Of a stretch of DNA of 64,000 bases, positions 25,423 through 34,267 are shown piece after piece (the first letter of the stretch is position 1; every line of letters starts with the position of its first letter). The notes beneath the pieces were generated by a model. It worked only from the letters and a program-made list of their open reading frames with translations. It was not told where the DNA came from and made no database searches. Source of the stretch: JAAZBW01 sp035647855 (GTDB lineage Bacteria > Actinomycetota > Actinomycetes > Actinomycetales > Actinomycetaceae). Position numbers and translations under genes: made by a program. The stretch covers positions 23,079 through 87,078 of the forward strand of contig DASRMP010000048.1 of the NCBI GenBank assembly GCA_035647855.1, in the 5' to 3' direction.

Positions 25423-25999
25423 GGTTGCCGCCCAGGTATCGGAGCGCGGCACGAAGGATCGCGGACTTGCCGGTGTTCTCGGCGCTCACAGCGCTGACGG
25501 CGGCGCTCGCATCGCTCGCGGTCCAGCCCAGTTGGGTGAGCGCGGCGACGACGTCCCCGTCCGCCTCGACGATCACCTGCGCCGTTTCCTCGGCGGATGG
25601 TGCGCCAATCTTCCCGGCGAGTTCGAGCACGAGCCGCTGGGCGGACTTCTTCCCGATCCCGGGGACGCGCTGCAACGTGACGAGGTCCTCATTCGCCACC
25701 GCTCGCCGGACGTCCTCCGGGCCGAGCACGGCGAGGATCCCGAGCGCGAGACGGGGACCGACGCCGGTGACGGTCTGGAGGATCAGGAACGTGTCCCGCT
25801 CATCGTCGTCGCCGAAGCCGTAGAGGGTGAGGGCGTCCTCGCGGACCACGAGTGTGGTTGACAGTGTCCCCTCCGAGCCGACGCGCAGCGAGGCGAGCGT
25901 GCCGGGGGTGGACAGGACCGTGAAACCAACCCCGCCGACATCCACCACGGCGTGGTCGAGCGCGATGTTCGCCACGGTGCCGCGCAGCGACGAAATCAC
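25415..25999 (-). CDS. ruvA: Holliday junction branch-migration protein RuvA
   Basis: Binds four-way junctions as a tetramer and loads RuvB. The 194-residue protein has an N-terminal OB fold (MISSLRGTVANIALDHAVVD), two helix-hairpin-helix motifs (TVTGVGPRLALGIL and VPGIGKKSAQRLVLEL) and a C-terminal RuvB-binding helix bundle (AALTQLGWTASDASAAV). GTG at 25999 is preceded by GGGAGG with 6-nt spacing. It lies 54 nt downstream of ruvC. Confidence 0.95.
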   Translation of the reverse strand: MISSLRGTVANIALDHAVVDVGGVGFTVLSTPGTLASLRVGSEGTLSTTLVVREDALTLYGFGDDDERDTFLILQTVTGVGPRLALGILAVLGPEDVRRAVANEDLVTLQRVPGIGKKSAQRLVLELAGKIGAPSAEETAQVIVEADGDVVAALTQLGWTASDASAAVSAVSAENTGKSAILRAALRYLGGNRG

Positions 26000-26053
26000 G
26001 AAGGGCCTCCCGGAATCGAGACTGTTGATCCGAACATGTGTGCGAACATCAAC

Positions 26054-26632
26054 CTAGCGCAGGTAGTCGCCCCTCGAGGCGTTCGATGGTCGGCGTGCCG
26101 CGCGCTCCGCGGCCGCCCACGCGCGCTGGGCGGGCGTCTCCGCTCCGGTGGCCGACGAGGTCGGACTCCCGGCCCGGAGGAAGTGGCAGATGGCGAGCGC
26201 GAGGGCGTCAGCGGCGTCGGCCGGCTTCGGCGCCTCACTAAGGCAGAGAATGCGCGCCACCATCGACTGCACCTGAGCCTTCGGCGCGTTGCCGTAGCCC
26301 GTGACGGAGGCCTTCACCTCGGATGGGGTGTGCAGGCCGATGGGGATTCCGCGTTCGGCCGCGGCAACCATCGCAAGCCCGGAGACCTGCGCGACTCCCA
26401 TGACAGTCGGCACGTTGTGCTGGGCAAAGGCACGTTCGATCGCGACCGCGTCGGGAGAGTGCATGTCCATCCACTCCCCCAACCCGCGCGAGATGGCGAG
26501 CAACCGCTCGGCCACCGGAGTTCCCGCCTCCGTGCGGAGTACGCCCACGGACACCATTCCCGGCGGCCGACCCGTCTCGATGACTCCGACGCCGCAGCGA
26601 GTCAGCCCCGGGTCGACGCCGAGAATTCGCAT
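26054..26632 (-). CDS. ruvC: Holliday junction resolvase RuvC
   Basis: Endonuclease that cuts recombination junctions symmetrically. It has 192 residues with the RNase H-fold catalytic acids in place: D7 in LGVDPGLT, the Glu of VAIERAFAQ, and the paired Asp in DAADALALAICH. The C-terminal 40 residues are a variable tail. The ATG overlaps the yebC stop by 1 nt (TGATG). Confidence 0.95.
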   Translation of the reverse strand: MRILGVDPGLTRCGVGVIETGRPPGMVSVGVLRTEAGTPVAERLLAISRGLGEWMDMHSPDAVAIERAFAQHNVPTVMGVAQVSGLAMVAAAERGIPIGLHTPSEVKASVTGYGNAPKAQVQSMVARILCLSEAPKPADAADALALAICHFLRAGSPTSSATGAETPAQRAWAAAERAARRPSNASRGDYLR

Positions 26633-27393
26633 CAGTCGTCGCCGTCGAGTTGTGCCATGACCTCGTCGGACGCGTCGAAGTTCGCGTAGACGTTCTGGAC
26701 GTCGTCGAGATCCTCCAGCGCATCGATGAGCTTCATGATCTTCCTCGCGCCCTCCAGATCGACCTCGATCTCGGTGGCCGGCACGAACTGCACCTCGGCG
26801 GAGTCGTACTCGAACCCCGCGTCCTGCACGGCCGTGCGTACCGCGACGATGTCGGTCGGCTCGGACTCGATCACGAAGAAGTCGCCTGCGTCCGTGATTT
26901 CCTCGGCGCCTGCATCGATCGCGGTGAGGAGCAGGTCATCCTCGGTGAGACCCTCGACCTTCGGGACCTCCATCACGCCGCGCCGCGAGAACAGGTACGA
27001 GACAGAGCCCGGATCCGCCATGTTTCCGCCGTTGCGGGTGACTGCCACGCGCACGTCGGAGGCTGCGCGGTTGCGGTTGTCGGTGAGGCACTCGATCATG
27101 ACGGCGACTCCGCCGGGGCCGTAGCCCTCGTACATGATCGTCTCGTACTCGGCGCCTCCGGCCTCCGCTCCGGAGCCGCGCTTCACGGCGCGGTCGATGT
27201 TGTCCGCCGGGACAGAGTTCTTCTTGGCCTTCAGGATGGCGTCGTACAGGGTCGGGTTTGCGGCAGGATCGCCACCGCCCATGCGGGCCGCAACTTCGAC
27301 GTTCTTGATGAGCCGAGCGAACAGCTTGCCGCGCTTGGCGTCGTTCGCCGCCTTCTTGTGCTTGGTGGTCGCCCACTTCGAGTGGCCTGCCAA
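26632..27393 (-). CDS. YebC/TACO1-family protein
   Basis: A 253-residue protein of the YebC/PmpR family. It begins with the invariant AGHSKWATTKHKKAA and contains KNSVPADNIDRAVKRG and YEGYGPGGVA. Members have been described as transcriptional regulators and as translation factors that relieve stalling at proline stretches, and this sequence does not distinguish the two. The start is TTG at 27393 with a strong AAGGAGG 4 nt upstream; no ATG/GTG is available before the conserved N-terminus. The position immediately before ruvCAB is typical. Confidence 0.93.
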   Translation of the reverse strand: MAGHSKWATTKHKKAANDAKRGKLFARLIKNVEVAARMGGGDPAANPTLYDAILKAKKNSVPADNIDRAVKRGSGAEAGGAEYETIMYEGYGPGGVAVMIECLTDNRNRAASDVRVAVTRNGGNMADPGSVSYLFSRRGVMEVPKVEGLTEDDLLLTAIDAGAEEITDAGDFFVIESEPTDIVAVRTAVQDAGFEYDSAEVQFVPATEIEVDLEGARKIMKLIDALEDLDDVQNVYANFDASDEVMAQLDGDD

Positions 27394-27570
27394 TGTGCCT
27401 CCTTGCTCCGCTGCGCCGCTGCCGCGAAGGGCGCGGGGCCGGACCTAAAGGAAATCGACGTCGGTCGTCGTGCTGGGGACGATTCTAACGCGGTAGCGAG
27501 CCGATCCCTCGCCCGCCATGCCCCCGCCCCCGCGCGCAGAGGCGAGGCGTGAGCTTCGGACAACCGGGAT

Positions 27571-28113
27571 TCAGGTTCCCGAGAGCTGCCGGATCGTGCC
27601 GTCCCAGCCGTCCACCAGCCACTTCGCGAACGGCACGAGGTCCGACGGGTAGAGCGTCTCCCCCGCCGCCTGCGCTTCGTGCAGATCGTCGAGATGCCAC
27701 CAGCGGTACTCGTCGAGCAGCTGGGTCTCCCAGCCGGTGAGTCCCGCCGGGTCGACGGCAGCGCCCGCGACCCTCGCATAGAAGAACAGTTCGTCCTGCC
27801 GAACCGTCCGTAATGCGAAGTCGAAGACCGCTGAACGTTCCCCGACGGGCCCGACGACGTCCTCGCGCCCCAGCAGGATGCCCGTTTCCTCTCGCGCTTC
27901 CCGGATCACGCCGGCCCGCGCGTCCTCCTCCCGTCGGTAACCCCCGCCGACGGTGAACCACCACGACCGTTCCGCTTTGCCCCAGTCGTGGCCGCGAATC
28001 AGCAGGAGGCGGTCGAACTCGTCGAAGATGAGGATCCGGGCGCCGCGGCGGAACAGCAGCCCGTCGGGCCCGGGCTGCCATTCAGGTCCGAAGACCTTGT
28101 CCGGATCGATCAT
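27571..28113 (-). CDS. NUDIX hydrolase
   Basis: A 180-residue Nudix protein with an intact box: G-x5-E-x7-RE-x2-EE-x-G in GGYRREEDARAGVIREAREE and the following TG. Upstream strands read ARILIFDEFDRLLLIRGHDW, and the C-terminus is rich in Trp (EYRWWHLDDLHEA). It hydrolyses a nucleoside diphosphate linked to another moiety; the substrate is unknown. The ATG at 28113 is just downstream of the preceding membrane-protein gene (14 nt). A longer frame would overlap that gene with no conserved sequence. The gap of 177 nt before yebC holds no recognisable element. Confidence 0.85.
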   Translation of the reverse strand: MIDPDKVFGPEWQPGPDGLLFRRGARILIFDEFDRLLLIRGHDWGKAERSWWFTVGGGYRREEDARAGVIREAREETGILLGREDVVGPVGERSAVFDFALRTVRQDELFFYARVAGAAVDPAGLTGWETQLLDEYRWWHLDDLHEAQAAGETLYPSDLVPFAKWLVDGWDGTIRQLSGT

Positions 28114-28126
28114 GCGGAGGTGGGGG

Positions 28127-28705
28127 TCATCGGGGAGCGGGGGCTGCCGGAGGCATGGCATCGTCCATGTCGAACGTGACCGGCACGGGCGTGCTGATCC
28201 CCGCCAGCCGGCCCGGCACGGAGTTGCGCAGCCTGAGCGCTTGCGCCACACGCTCGTTGTGCATCGTGCGCGCCATGTTGGCGCGCTGCCAGCGCCGCTC
28301 TAGTCTCGTGAGCAGTCTCCGCAGTTCGGGGTCGTGTCCTGCCGCTTCCGCCACCTGCGGGACGATGATACGCAGGCCTCGGGAGAGTTCGGACTCCGCG
28401 AGCGCCCGATCGCGCAGTTCGGCCGGGCTCTCGTCGTACTCGCCGCTGCCACCGTTGAAGATGTTCTCGAGGCAGCGCATCGCGATGTCGGCCAGAATCA
28501 CGCTGGACGCCGGGTCCAGCTGACCGCTGCGTGCGATATCGATCGCCGCGACGGCGCGGCCCTGCAGCGTCCGCTCCAGCGTTGCTCCGGTGCGGACCAC
28601 TTCGCTGTTGAGCCGCTCGGCCCGCGCCCGGATGCGGCTCCTGAGCAGCACGAGAACGATCGCGAGTGCCGCGAGGCCGAGGGCCACCCACCCGAGTTCC
28701 GTCAT
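28127..28705 (-). CDS. Conserved actinobacterial membrane protein, unknown function
   Basis: I do not recognise this gene with certainty. It encodes 192 residues. One N-terminal transmembrane helix (about 5-21) is followed by Arg-rich RSRIRARAERLN and then a helical soluble domain, probably cytoplasmic. A segment near the C-terminus (ERVAQALRLRNSVPGRLAG) vaguely recalls LemA proteins, but this is weak. It overlaps pimA by 4 nt and precedes a Nudix gene, so it is co-expressed with the phosphatidylinositol-mannoside genes and may serve the same envelope pathway. Confidence 0.75.
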   Translation of the reverse strand: MTELGWVALGLAALAIVLVLLRSRIRARAERLNSEVVRTGATLERTLQGRAVAAIDIARSGQLDPASSVILADIAMRCLENIFNGGSGEYDESPAELRDRALAESELSRGLRIIVPQVAEAAGHDPELRRLLTRLERRWQRANMARTMHNERVAQALRLRNSVPGRLAGISTPVPVTFDMDDAMPPAAPAPR

Positions 28706-29895
28706 GACTGCTTCCCCGAAGTGGGCCAGATGGACCAGCGGCGCTTCTCCGGTTCGGAGCGGCCGACTGCGGCGACGTTTGTCCTCTCGGAGGAGAGCAC
28801 AAGCCGGTAAACGTCGAGGATCTGCGTGGCCACGTTCGCCCAGTCATAACGCTCGGCCCACGCCTGGACCGTCTCCGGTGACGGGACGGACGCGCCGCCG
28901 TCGAAAACGGAGAGCAGTTTGCGGGCGAGATCGTCACCGCTGCCGGTCTGGAAGTGCAGGCCGGCGGTCCCGTTCCCGGTCACGTCCCGGAATGCGGGAA
29001 TGTCCGAGGCGACGACGGCTGCTCCACCTGCCATGGCCTCCACCAGCACGATGCCGAAGGATTCCGCACCGGTCTGGGGTGCGCAGTAGACGTCCACGGA
29101 TCCGAGCAGCGAGGCCTTGTCCGCGTCGGTGATCTCCCCGAGGAACGTCACGCGATCACCGTACTGGGCGAGCGAGTGACGGATTTCGGTGGCTTCACCG
29201 CGACCGGCGATGAAGAAGCGCATCTCGGGCCGCTCCTTCAGCGCCGGCCCGATGGCTGCCGCGAACACTGGAAGGCCCTTGCGGGGTTCATCGATCCGTC
29301 CGAGGAATGCAACCGTAGGGCTCCCGCCGTGCCGGCATCCGGCCCAGCGCGGGTCTGGGTCCGCCTTCCGGAACGCGTCAAGATAGACGCCGTTCGGGAT
29401 GACGACGGCGCTGCCTCCGACGTGGTCGGCGATGGTGCGCCGGGCCTCCTCGGAGACGGCGATGCGTGCGTCGATCTTCTCGAGCAGGGACTGCATGGCG
29501 GGCGCCACGAGAGACATGGCGCGGGAACGCTCCTGGGAGCTGTGGAAGGTGGCCACGATCGGCACGTCCGCTTGCCAGAGAGCCAGGAGACCAAGCGAGG
29601 GTGGCATGGGCTCGTGGATGTGGATGAGGTCGAAGTCGTGCCCCGCGAGCCAGCGCCCCACCCTGTTGCTGGCCTTCGGCCCGAAGGCCAGGCGCGCCAC
29701 CGAGCCGTTGTAGTTGATGGGGATGCTGCCACCCGCGGACACCACGAAGTCCGGAAGGCTCTCGGTATCCTCCGCGGGCGCGATCACCGAGACCTTGTGG
29801 CCGCGGCCGATCAATTCGGCCGCCAGGTCGCGGATGTGGAACTGCACGCCGCCGGGAGCGTCGAACGAATACGGGCAGACGATACCGATTTTCAC
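28702..29895 (-). CDS. pimA: Phosphatidylinositol alpha-mannosyltransferase
   Basis: GT4 (GT-B fold) enzyme adding the first mannose from GDP-mannose to phosphatidylinositol on the cytoplasmic face of the membrane. The 397 residues include the N-terminal glycine loop GGVQFH (15-20), an HIHEP segment (92-96), the donor-site E278-x7-E286 (ESFGIVLVE) and TGAE just before it. The GTG follows AAGGGA. It lies directly downstream of the acyltransferase and pgsA, the order seen in mycobacteria, which supports the specific assignment over a generic glycosyltransferase. Confidence 0.9.
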   Translation of the reverse strand: MKIGIVCPYSFDAPGGVQFHIRDLAAELIGRGHKVSVIAPAEDTESLPDFVVSAGGSIPINYNGSVARLAFGPKASNRVGRWLAGHDFDLIHIHEPMPPSLGLLALWQADVPIVATFHSSQERSRAMSLVAPAMQSLLEKIDARIAVSEEARRTIADHVGGSAVVIPNGVYLDAFRKADPDPRWAGCRHGGSPTVAFLGRIDEPRKGLPVFAAAIGPALKERPEMRFFIAGRGEATEIRHSLAQYGDRVTFLGEITDADKASLLGSVDVYCAPQTGAESFGIVLVEAMAGGAAVVASDIPAFRDVTGNGTAGLHFQTGSGDDLARKLLSVFDGGASVPSPETVQAWAERYDWANVATQILDVYRLVLSSERTNVAAVGRSEPEKRRWSIWPTSGKQS

Positions 29896-29910
29896 GGTGT
29901 TTCCCTTCGC

Positions 29911-30849
29911 TCAGTTCGCGGACGCCCTGCGCGCGAGGCGCTCGGGGTCGAGATCCGCCACGAACACCTTCTGGAGCAAGTGCCAGGAGGTGGGGTGTGT
30001 GGTGATGTAGTCGGTCAACTCGTCGACCCATGCCTGCGTGAGAGCGGCGACTTCGTTTCCCTCGACGTCGTCGGGAAGGGTGATCGGGCCCCGGAACTCG
30101 AGCTCGATTCCCCACCGCTTCCGGCCGTCGCGGCCCGTGATCCGGTCCGAACGGATACCCACGAAGTAGAGCGGCATCTTCCCCTTGAGGGAGAGCGCGG
30201 CAGGCCCGACGGCGAACAGGGCAGGCTCGCCCGCGAGCCTCACCTCGATGCCGCCGCGCGTCAGGTCCCGGTCCGCCAGAAGAGCGACCACGCGCTTGCC
30301 GGCGATCGAGCGGCTGAGGAGTTTCCGGAAGACGTTCTGACCCTTCTCGAGCGGAATTACCTCCATGCCCAACGACTCGCGGAAGTCCAGGAATGCCCGA
30401 AAGAGGCTCTCCGGCTTGAGCTTCTCAGCGACGGTCAGCACGGTGTTCAAGTGCGCGGTCACCCACGCCCCCGCGATGTCCCAGTTTCCGGTGTGGCCGA
30501 GCGCAAGCACTACTGATCGGGTACGGAGGTCCTCCTCCGAGGTCTCCGTATGGATGGCGCGTACGCGGTCGGCGAGCTTCTCCGGCGTGGCGAACTTGGC
30601 CAGCATGAACGTCTCGGCGTAGTAGCGGCCGTACTCGCGCATGCCCTCGCGAGCAAGCCGATCCAGTTCCGCGGTGGACGCCCGCGGGCGAACACGCGCC
30701 AGGTTGGCACGCAGTTGCGCGGTGCCACCCTTGTTCATCCGGGCAGCGGCCCTGAACCCGATGTCGAACGCGCCCCTGACGAGGCCTTCGGGCATCTTCG
30801 GGATCAAGTCCCACGCCGCCACGGCGACCCTGCCCAGATCAACCGGCAT
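29911..30849 (-). CDS. Phosphatidylinositol mannoside acyltransferase (LpxL-like)
   Basis: A member of the lysophospholipid acyltransferase/LpxL superfamily, 312 residues, with the catalytic H-x4-D at H119-D124 (HTGNWD). A second block is QNVFRKLLSRSIAGKRVV, followed by DRDLTRGGIEV. By position between pgsA and pimA it corresponds to PatA, which acylates the mannose of PIM1/PIM2. No signal peptide is seen, so it probably acts at the cytoplasmic face of the membrane. Its first 11 nt overlap the end of pgsA. Confidence 0.88.
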   Translation of the reverse strand: MPVDLGRVAVAAWDLIPKMPEGLVRGAFDIGFRAAARMNKGGTAQLRANLARVRPRASTAELDRLAREGMREYGRYYAETFMLAKFATPEKLADRVRAIHTETSEEDLRTRSVVLALGHTGNWDIAGAWVTAHLNTVLTVAEKLKPESLFRAFLDFRESLGMEVIPLEKGQNVFRKLLSRSIAGKRVVALLADRDLTRGGIEVRLAGEPALFAVGPAALSLKGKMPLYFVGIRSDRITGRDGRKRWGIELEFRGPITLPDDVEGNEVAALTQAWVDELTDYITTHPTSWHLLQKVFVADLDPERLARRASAN

Positions 30850-31468
30850 GCCGTACCTCCCTGTCCTGCCGATATACGGCGTACATCCGCTGGATCACTG
30901 TGATGAAGGAGGCGACTGCCGCGTACCCCACCGCGATCGTGAGCACCCAGTCGGGCAGTCCCAGCCCGACCAGGAGGCAGCCGAGCAGACTCACGACCAG
31001 GCGGTCCACGCGCTCCGCGATGCCAACGGAGGCCTCGTAGTTCACTGCTTCTGCCCTCGCCCGCGCATAGGAGACGATGAGCGCGAGCGGCAGGAGGGCG
31101 AGCGCGAAACCGAATGTCCAGGTTCCGAGTGGTCCCGGAATCGTGAGCGAGTGGATCGTGATCGCCGCGTAGATCGATGCGTCCCCGAACCGGTCCATCG
31201 TGGAGTCGAGGAACGCGCCCCACTTGGACTCGCGTCCCATCTCGCGGGCCATGATGCCGTCGATGGAGTCGGTCAGGAGCACGACCCCCAGCAGCAGCGG
31301 CCCCGATACCAGGTGTCCCCTGGCGAGCAGTCCGAACGAGATCGCCGCCGTGAGCACGGTGCCGGTCACTGTCACCACGTCGGGAGATATCCCTGCCCTC
31401 ACCAGGGCGCGGGCGATCGGCCCGAACGCCCGGCGCGAGAACGAACGCCCATGGCGCCCAAGAACCAT
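30839..31468 (-). CDS. pgsA: Phosphatidylinositol phosphate synthase (CDP-alcohol phosphotransferase)
   Basis: Condenses CDP-diacylglycerol with inositol-1-phosphate to give PIP, the precursor of phosphatidylinositol. The 209 residues span about six transmembrane helices. The CDP-alcohol phosphotransferase signature D-x2-DG-x2-AR-x8-G-x3-D-x3-D is complete (D67, D70, G71, A74, R75, G84, D88, D92). Context with the PIM acyltransferase and pimA favours PIP synthase over phosphatidylglycerophosphate synthase. Its ATG overlaps the HIT gene stop by 1 nt. Confidence 0.9.
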   Translation of the reverse strand: MVLGRHGRSFSRRAFGPIARALVRAGISPDVVTVTGTVLTAAISFGLLARGHLVSGPLLLGVVLLTDSIDGIMAREMGRESKWGAFLDSTMDRFGDASIYAAITIHSLTIPGPLGTWTFGFALALLPLALIVSYARARAEAVNYEASVGIAERVDRLVVSLLGCLLVGLGLPDWVLTIAVGYAAVASFITVIQRMYAVYRQDREVRHAG

Positions 31469-32085
31469 CAGGCCCCCCAGGCTTCCGCCACCAGGTTCCG
31501 CGTCTCCCCCAGCACCACCGGCAGCGCCTTCGTGCCTGCGAGGATCGGGAAGAAGTTCGCGTCACCGGTCCAGCGCGGGACCACGTGCTGGTGCAGGTGC
31601 GCCGCGATTCCGGCCCCAGCGACCTGCCCCTGATTGATCCCCATGTTGAAGCCGTGCGGCTTGGACGCGGCGCTGAGCGCGGTAACGGCCTGGGCGGTGA
31701 GTTCCGCCATCTCGGCACGCTCCCCGGCGGTGATGTCTGTGTAGATCGGCACGTGACGGTACGGGCACACCATCAGGTGGCCGGGGTTGTAGGGGTACAG
31801 GTTGAGCAGCACGTAGCAGGTCTCGCCGCGGTGGACGATGAGCGATTCCTCGTCGCTGCGGCCGGGCGCGCGGCAGAAGGGGCACTCGTCCTTGCCGTCG
31901 TCGTCGGGCTTGTTCTCGCCGCCGCCCACGTAGGTCCACCGGTGGGGCGTCCAGAGCCGCTGGAACGCGTCCGGGACCCCGGCGAACGACGTCCCGGGTT
32001 CCGGCGCCGGCAGCCCGTCAGCTGCGGGAGGATCGGCCGTGGATGCCTCACTCGTGGCCGGGGGCACTGGCTCGCGCCCGCTCAT
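31468..32085 (-). CDS. HIT-family nucleotide hydrolase/phosphorylase
   Basis: A 205-residue histidine-triad protein with HLHQHVVPRW near residue 165, a zinc-type CPFC motif in DECPFCRA and conserved NLYPYNPGHLMVCPYRH. The first 40 residues are an Ala/Pro-rich tail. Mycobacterial homologues beside pgsA are Ap4A phosphorylases, so diadenosine polyphosphate breakdown is the likely activity. It overlaps the thrS stop region by 4 nt at its start. Confidence 0.9.
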   Translation of the reverse strand: MSGREPVPPATSEASTADPPAADGLPAPEPGTSFAGVPDAFQRLWTPHRWTYVGGGENKPDDDGKDECPFCRAPGRSDEESLIVHRGETCYVLLNLYPYNPGHLMVCPYRHVPIYTDITAGERAEMAELTAQAVTALSAASKPHGFNMGINQGQVAGAGIAAHLHQHVVPRWTGDANFFPILAGTKALPVVLGETRNLVAEAWGA

Positions 32086-34112
32086 CGGTCGTTCCTGCGG
32101 GACCGGACGGCCTCCACGATCTCGGCAATCGCGTCGTCGATGGGGACACCGTTCTTCTGCTCTCCCCCGCGGTAGCGGAACGAGACGGCCCCCGCCTCCG
32201 CGTCCTCGCCACCGGCGATGAGCACGAACGGGATGCGTTCGGTTGCCGCGGTGCGGATCTTCTTGGGGAACCGATCGTGCGAGGCGTCGAGTTCCGCACG
32301 GATGCCTTCCTCCTTCAGCCTGTCAACCACCTTCCGCAGGTAGCCCTCGAAGACGTCGGCCACAGGAATTGCCCTCACCTGCACCGGCGAGAGCCAGGCC
32401 GGGAACGCGCCGGCGTAGTGCTCGGTGAGCACGCCGAAGAACCGCTCGATCGAGCCGAACAGTGCGCGGTGGATCATCACCGGCCGCTTCCGGGAACCAT
32501 CCGGCGCCGTGTATTCGAGGTCGAAGAGCTCCGGTTCGAAGAAGTCCAGCTGGATCGTGGAGAGCTGCCATGTCCGGCCGATCGCGTCCTTCGCCTGCAC
32601 CGAGATCTTCGGGCCGTAGAAGGCGGCGCCGCCCGGATCGGGCTGAAGCTCCAGACCGGAGGCGAGCCCCACCCGGCGAAGCACCTCGGTCGCGTCCTCC
32701 CAGTCCTCGTCCTCACCGACGAACTTCTCCGGATCCTTGGTGGACAACTCCAGGTAGAAGTCGTCCATGCCGTAGTCCTTGAGCAGATCGAGCACGAACG
32801 TCAGCAGGGATGCGAGCTCGTCATGCATCTGTTCGCGGGAGCAGTAGATGTGTGCGTCATCCTGAGTGAAGCCGCGGGCGCGCGTGAGGCCGTGCACCAC
32901 GCCCGACTTCTCGTTGCGGTAGACGGTCCCGAACTCGAACAGCCGCAGCGGCAGATCCCGGTAGGACCGCCCACGCGCCGAGTAAATGAGATTGTGCATC
33001 GGGCAGTTCATGGGCTTCAGGTAGTAGTCCTGGCCCTGCCTCGTGATCTCGCCGGCAGCGTTCCGCTCCTCGTCCACGTGCATCGGCGGATACATGCCGT
33101 CTGCGTACCACTCGAGGTGCTTCGACGTCTCGAAGAGCTGCGCCTTGGTGATGTGGGGCGTGTACACGAACTCGTAGCCGGCCTCGATGTGCCGGCGGCG
33201 CGCGTACTCCTCCATCTCCATGCGGATGATGCCGCCCTTGGGATGGAAGACGGCGAGGCCGGAACCGATCTCGTCAGGGAAGGAGAACAGATCGAGCTCG
33301 GAACCCAGCTTCCGGTGATCACGGCGTTCCGCCTCGGCGATCCGGTGCTGGTGTTCCTGCAGCTCTTCCTTCGAGGGCCACGCGGTGCCGTAGATGCGCT
33401 GCAGCGAGTCGTTGCGCTGATCGCCGCGCCAGTAGGCCGCCGACGACTTCGTGATCGCGAACCCGTTTCCGAGCAGTCTCGTAGAGGGGACGTGCGGGCC
33501 GCGGCAGAGGTCTTTCCATGCCACGTCCCCGTTGCGCCTCACGTTGTCATAGATGGTCAGCTCATCGCCGCCCACCTCGACCGACGCTCCCTGCGCCGTC
33601 TCCTCGAGGTCCTTCTCGCTGCCGCCGGAGCCGGGACCTCCCGCGAGATCGACGAGTTCGAGCTTGTACGGCTCGTCCGCGAGCTCGCTACGCGCCTCCT
33701 CCTCCGTCACGACGCGCCGCCGGAAGGTCTGCCCCTCCTTCATGATGCGCATCATGCGCTTCTCGATCTCCTTCAGCTTCTCAGGCGTGAAGGCCTCCGG
33801 GATGTTACCGAAGTCGTAGTAGAAGCCGTCCGTGATGAACGGGCCGATGCCGAGGTTCGCGTCCGGATAGATCTGCTGGACCGCCTGGGCGAGGACGTGG
33901 GTCGCGGAGTGCCGCAGGATATCGAGGCCGTCCTTGCTCCGCACGTCAATCGGCTCGACGACGTCCCCGGGGCTGAGGTCCGCCACGAGGTCCCGCAGCT
34001 CACCGTTCACGCGCACGGCGACGATGTCCCGCCGGCCCTCGTAGAGCGCAGTGCCCGTGGTTGCCTCTGCGATCGTCTGCGACGCGGGCTGAGCCATGTT
34101 CACGGGGTTCAC
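32082..34112 (-). CDS. thrS: Threonyl-tRNA synthetase
   Basis: Class II synthetase, 676 residues, head gene of the long operon that runs to ruvB or beyond. A TGS domain comes first, then the editing domain with HSATHVLAQA, the catalytic core with zinc-ligand Cys in MNCPMHN, motif 2 (FRNEKSGVVHGLTRARGF with Y before it) and motif 3 (IHRALFGSIERF), and the C-terminal anticodon domain. I chose GTG at 34112, 4 nt after CAGGAGG. A second GTG and an ATG follow within five codons and are also possible. Confidence 0.94.
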   Translation of the reverse strand: MNPVNMAQPASQTIAEATTGTALYEGRRDIVAVRVNGELRDLVADLSPGDVVEPIDVRSKDGLDILRHSATHVLAQAVQQIYPDANLGIGPFITDGFYYDFGNIPEAFTPEKLKEIEKRMMRIMKEGQTFRRRVVTEEEARSELADEPYKLELVDLAGGPGSGGSEKDLEETAQGASVEVGGDELTIYDNVRRNGDVAWKDLCRGPHVPSTRLLGNGFAITKSSAAYWRGDQRNDSLQRIYGTAWPSKEELQEHQHRIAEAERRDHRKLGSELDLFSFPDEIGSGLAVFHPKGGIIRMEMEEYARRRHIEAGYEFVYTPHITKAQLFETSKHLEWYADGMYPPMHVDEERNAAGEITRQGQDYYLKPMNCPMHNLIYSARGRSYRDLPLRLFEFGTVYRNEKSGVVHGLTRARGFTQDDAHIYCSREQMHDELASLLTFVLDLLKDYGMDDFYLELSTKDPEKFVGEDEDWEDATEVLRRVGLASGLELQPDPGGAAFYGPKISVQAKDAIGRTWQLSTIQLDFFEPELFDLEYTAPDGSRKRPVMIHRALFGSIERFFGVLTEHYAGAFPAWLSPVQVRAIPVADVFEGYLRKVVDRLKEEGIRAELDASHDRFPKKIRTAATERIPFVLIAGGEDAEAGAVSFRYRGGEQKNGVPIDDAIAEIVEAVRSRRNDR

Positions 34113-34130
34113 TGGTCCTCCTGAGGGCTG

Positions 34131-34149
34131 AGGCCGCCGAATGCGGCCT
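34131..34149 (-). promoter_or_regulatory. Hairpin in the thrS 5' leader
   Basis: A perfect 7-bp stem (AGGCCGC/GCGGCCT) with a 5-nt loop sits between the proposed promoter and the AGGAGG of thrS. It could modulate ribosome access. No T-box or leader peptide was found. Confidence 0.4.
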
Positions 34150-34155
34150 GACTGA

Positions 34156-34184
34156 AGGTTACTCAGCTGCGCCGACGGCAACAA
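34156..34184 (-). promoter_or_regulatory. Promoter of the thrS operon
   Basis: On the minus strand TTGTTG (34184-34179), a 17-bp spacer and TAACCT (34161-34156). This predicts a leader of about 37 nt before the GTG. Confidence 0.55.
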
Positions 34185-34267
34185 AGCCACACCGCCACCA
34201 CCGGGGCAACGTCACAGGTCCGCCGGTAGCATCGAGGGCACATCCCGAGGCGTGAGAGGCGAAGATC

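Noticed and set aside
34113..34267. T-box riboswitch upstream of thrS
   Set aside because: There is no T-box sequence (TGGNACCGCG), no specifier loop and no room for the structure. Only a small hairpin is seen.
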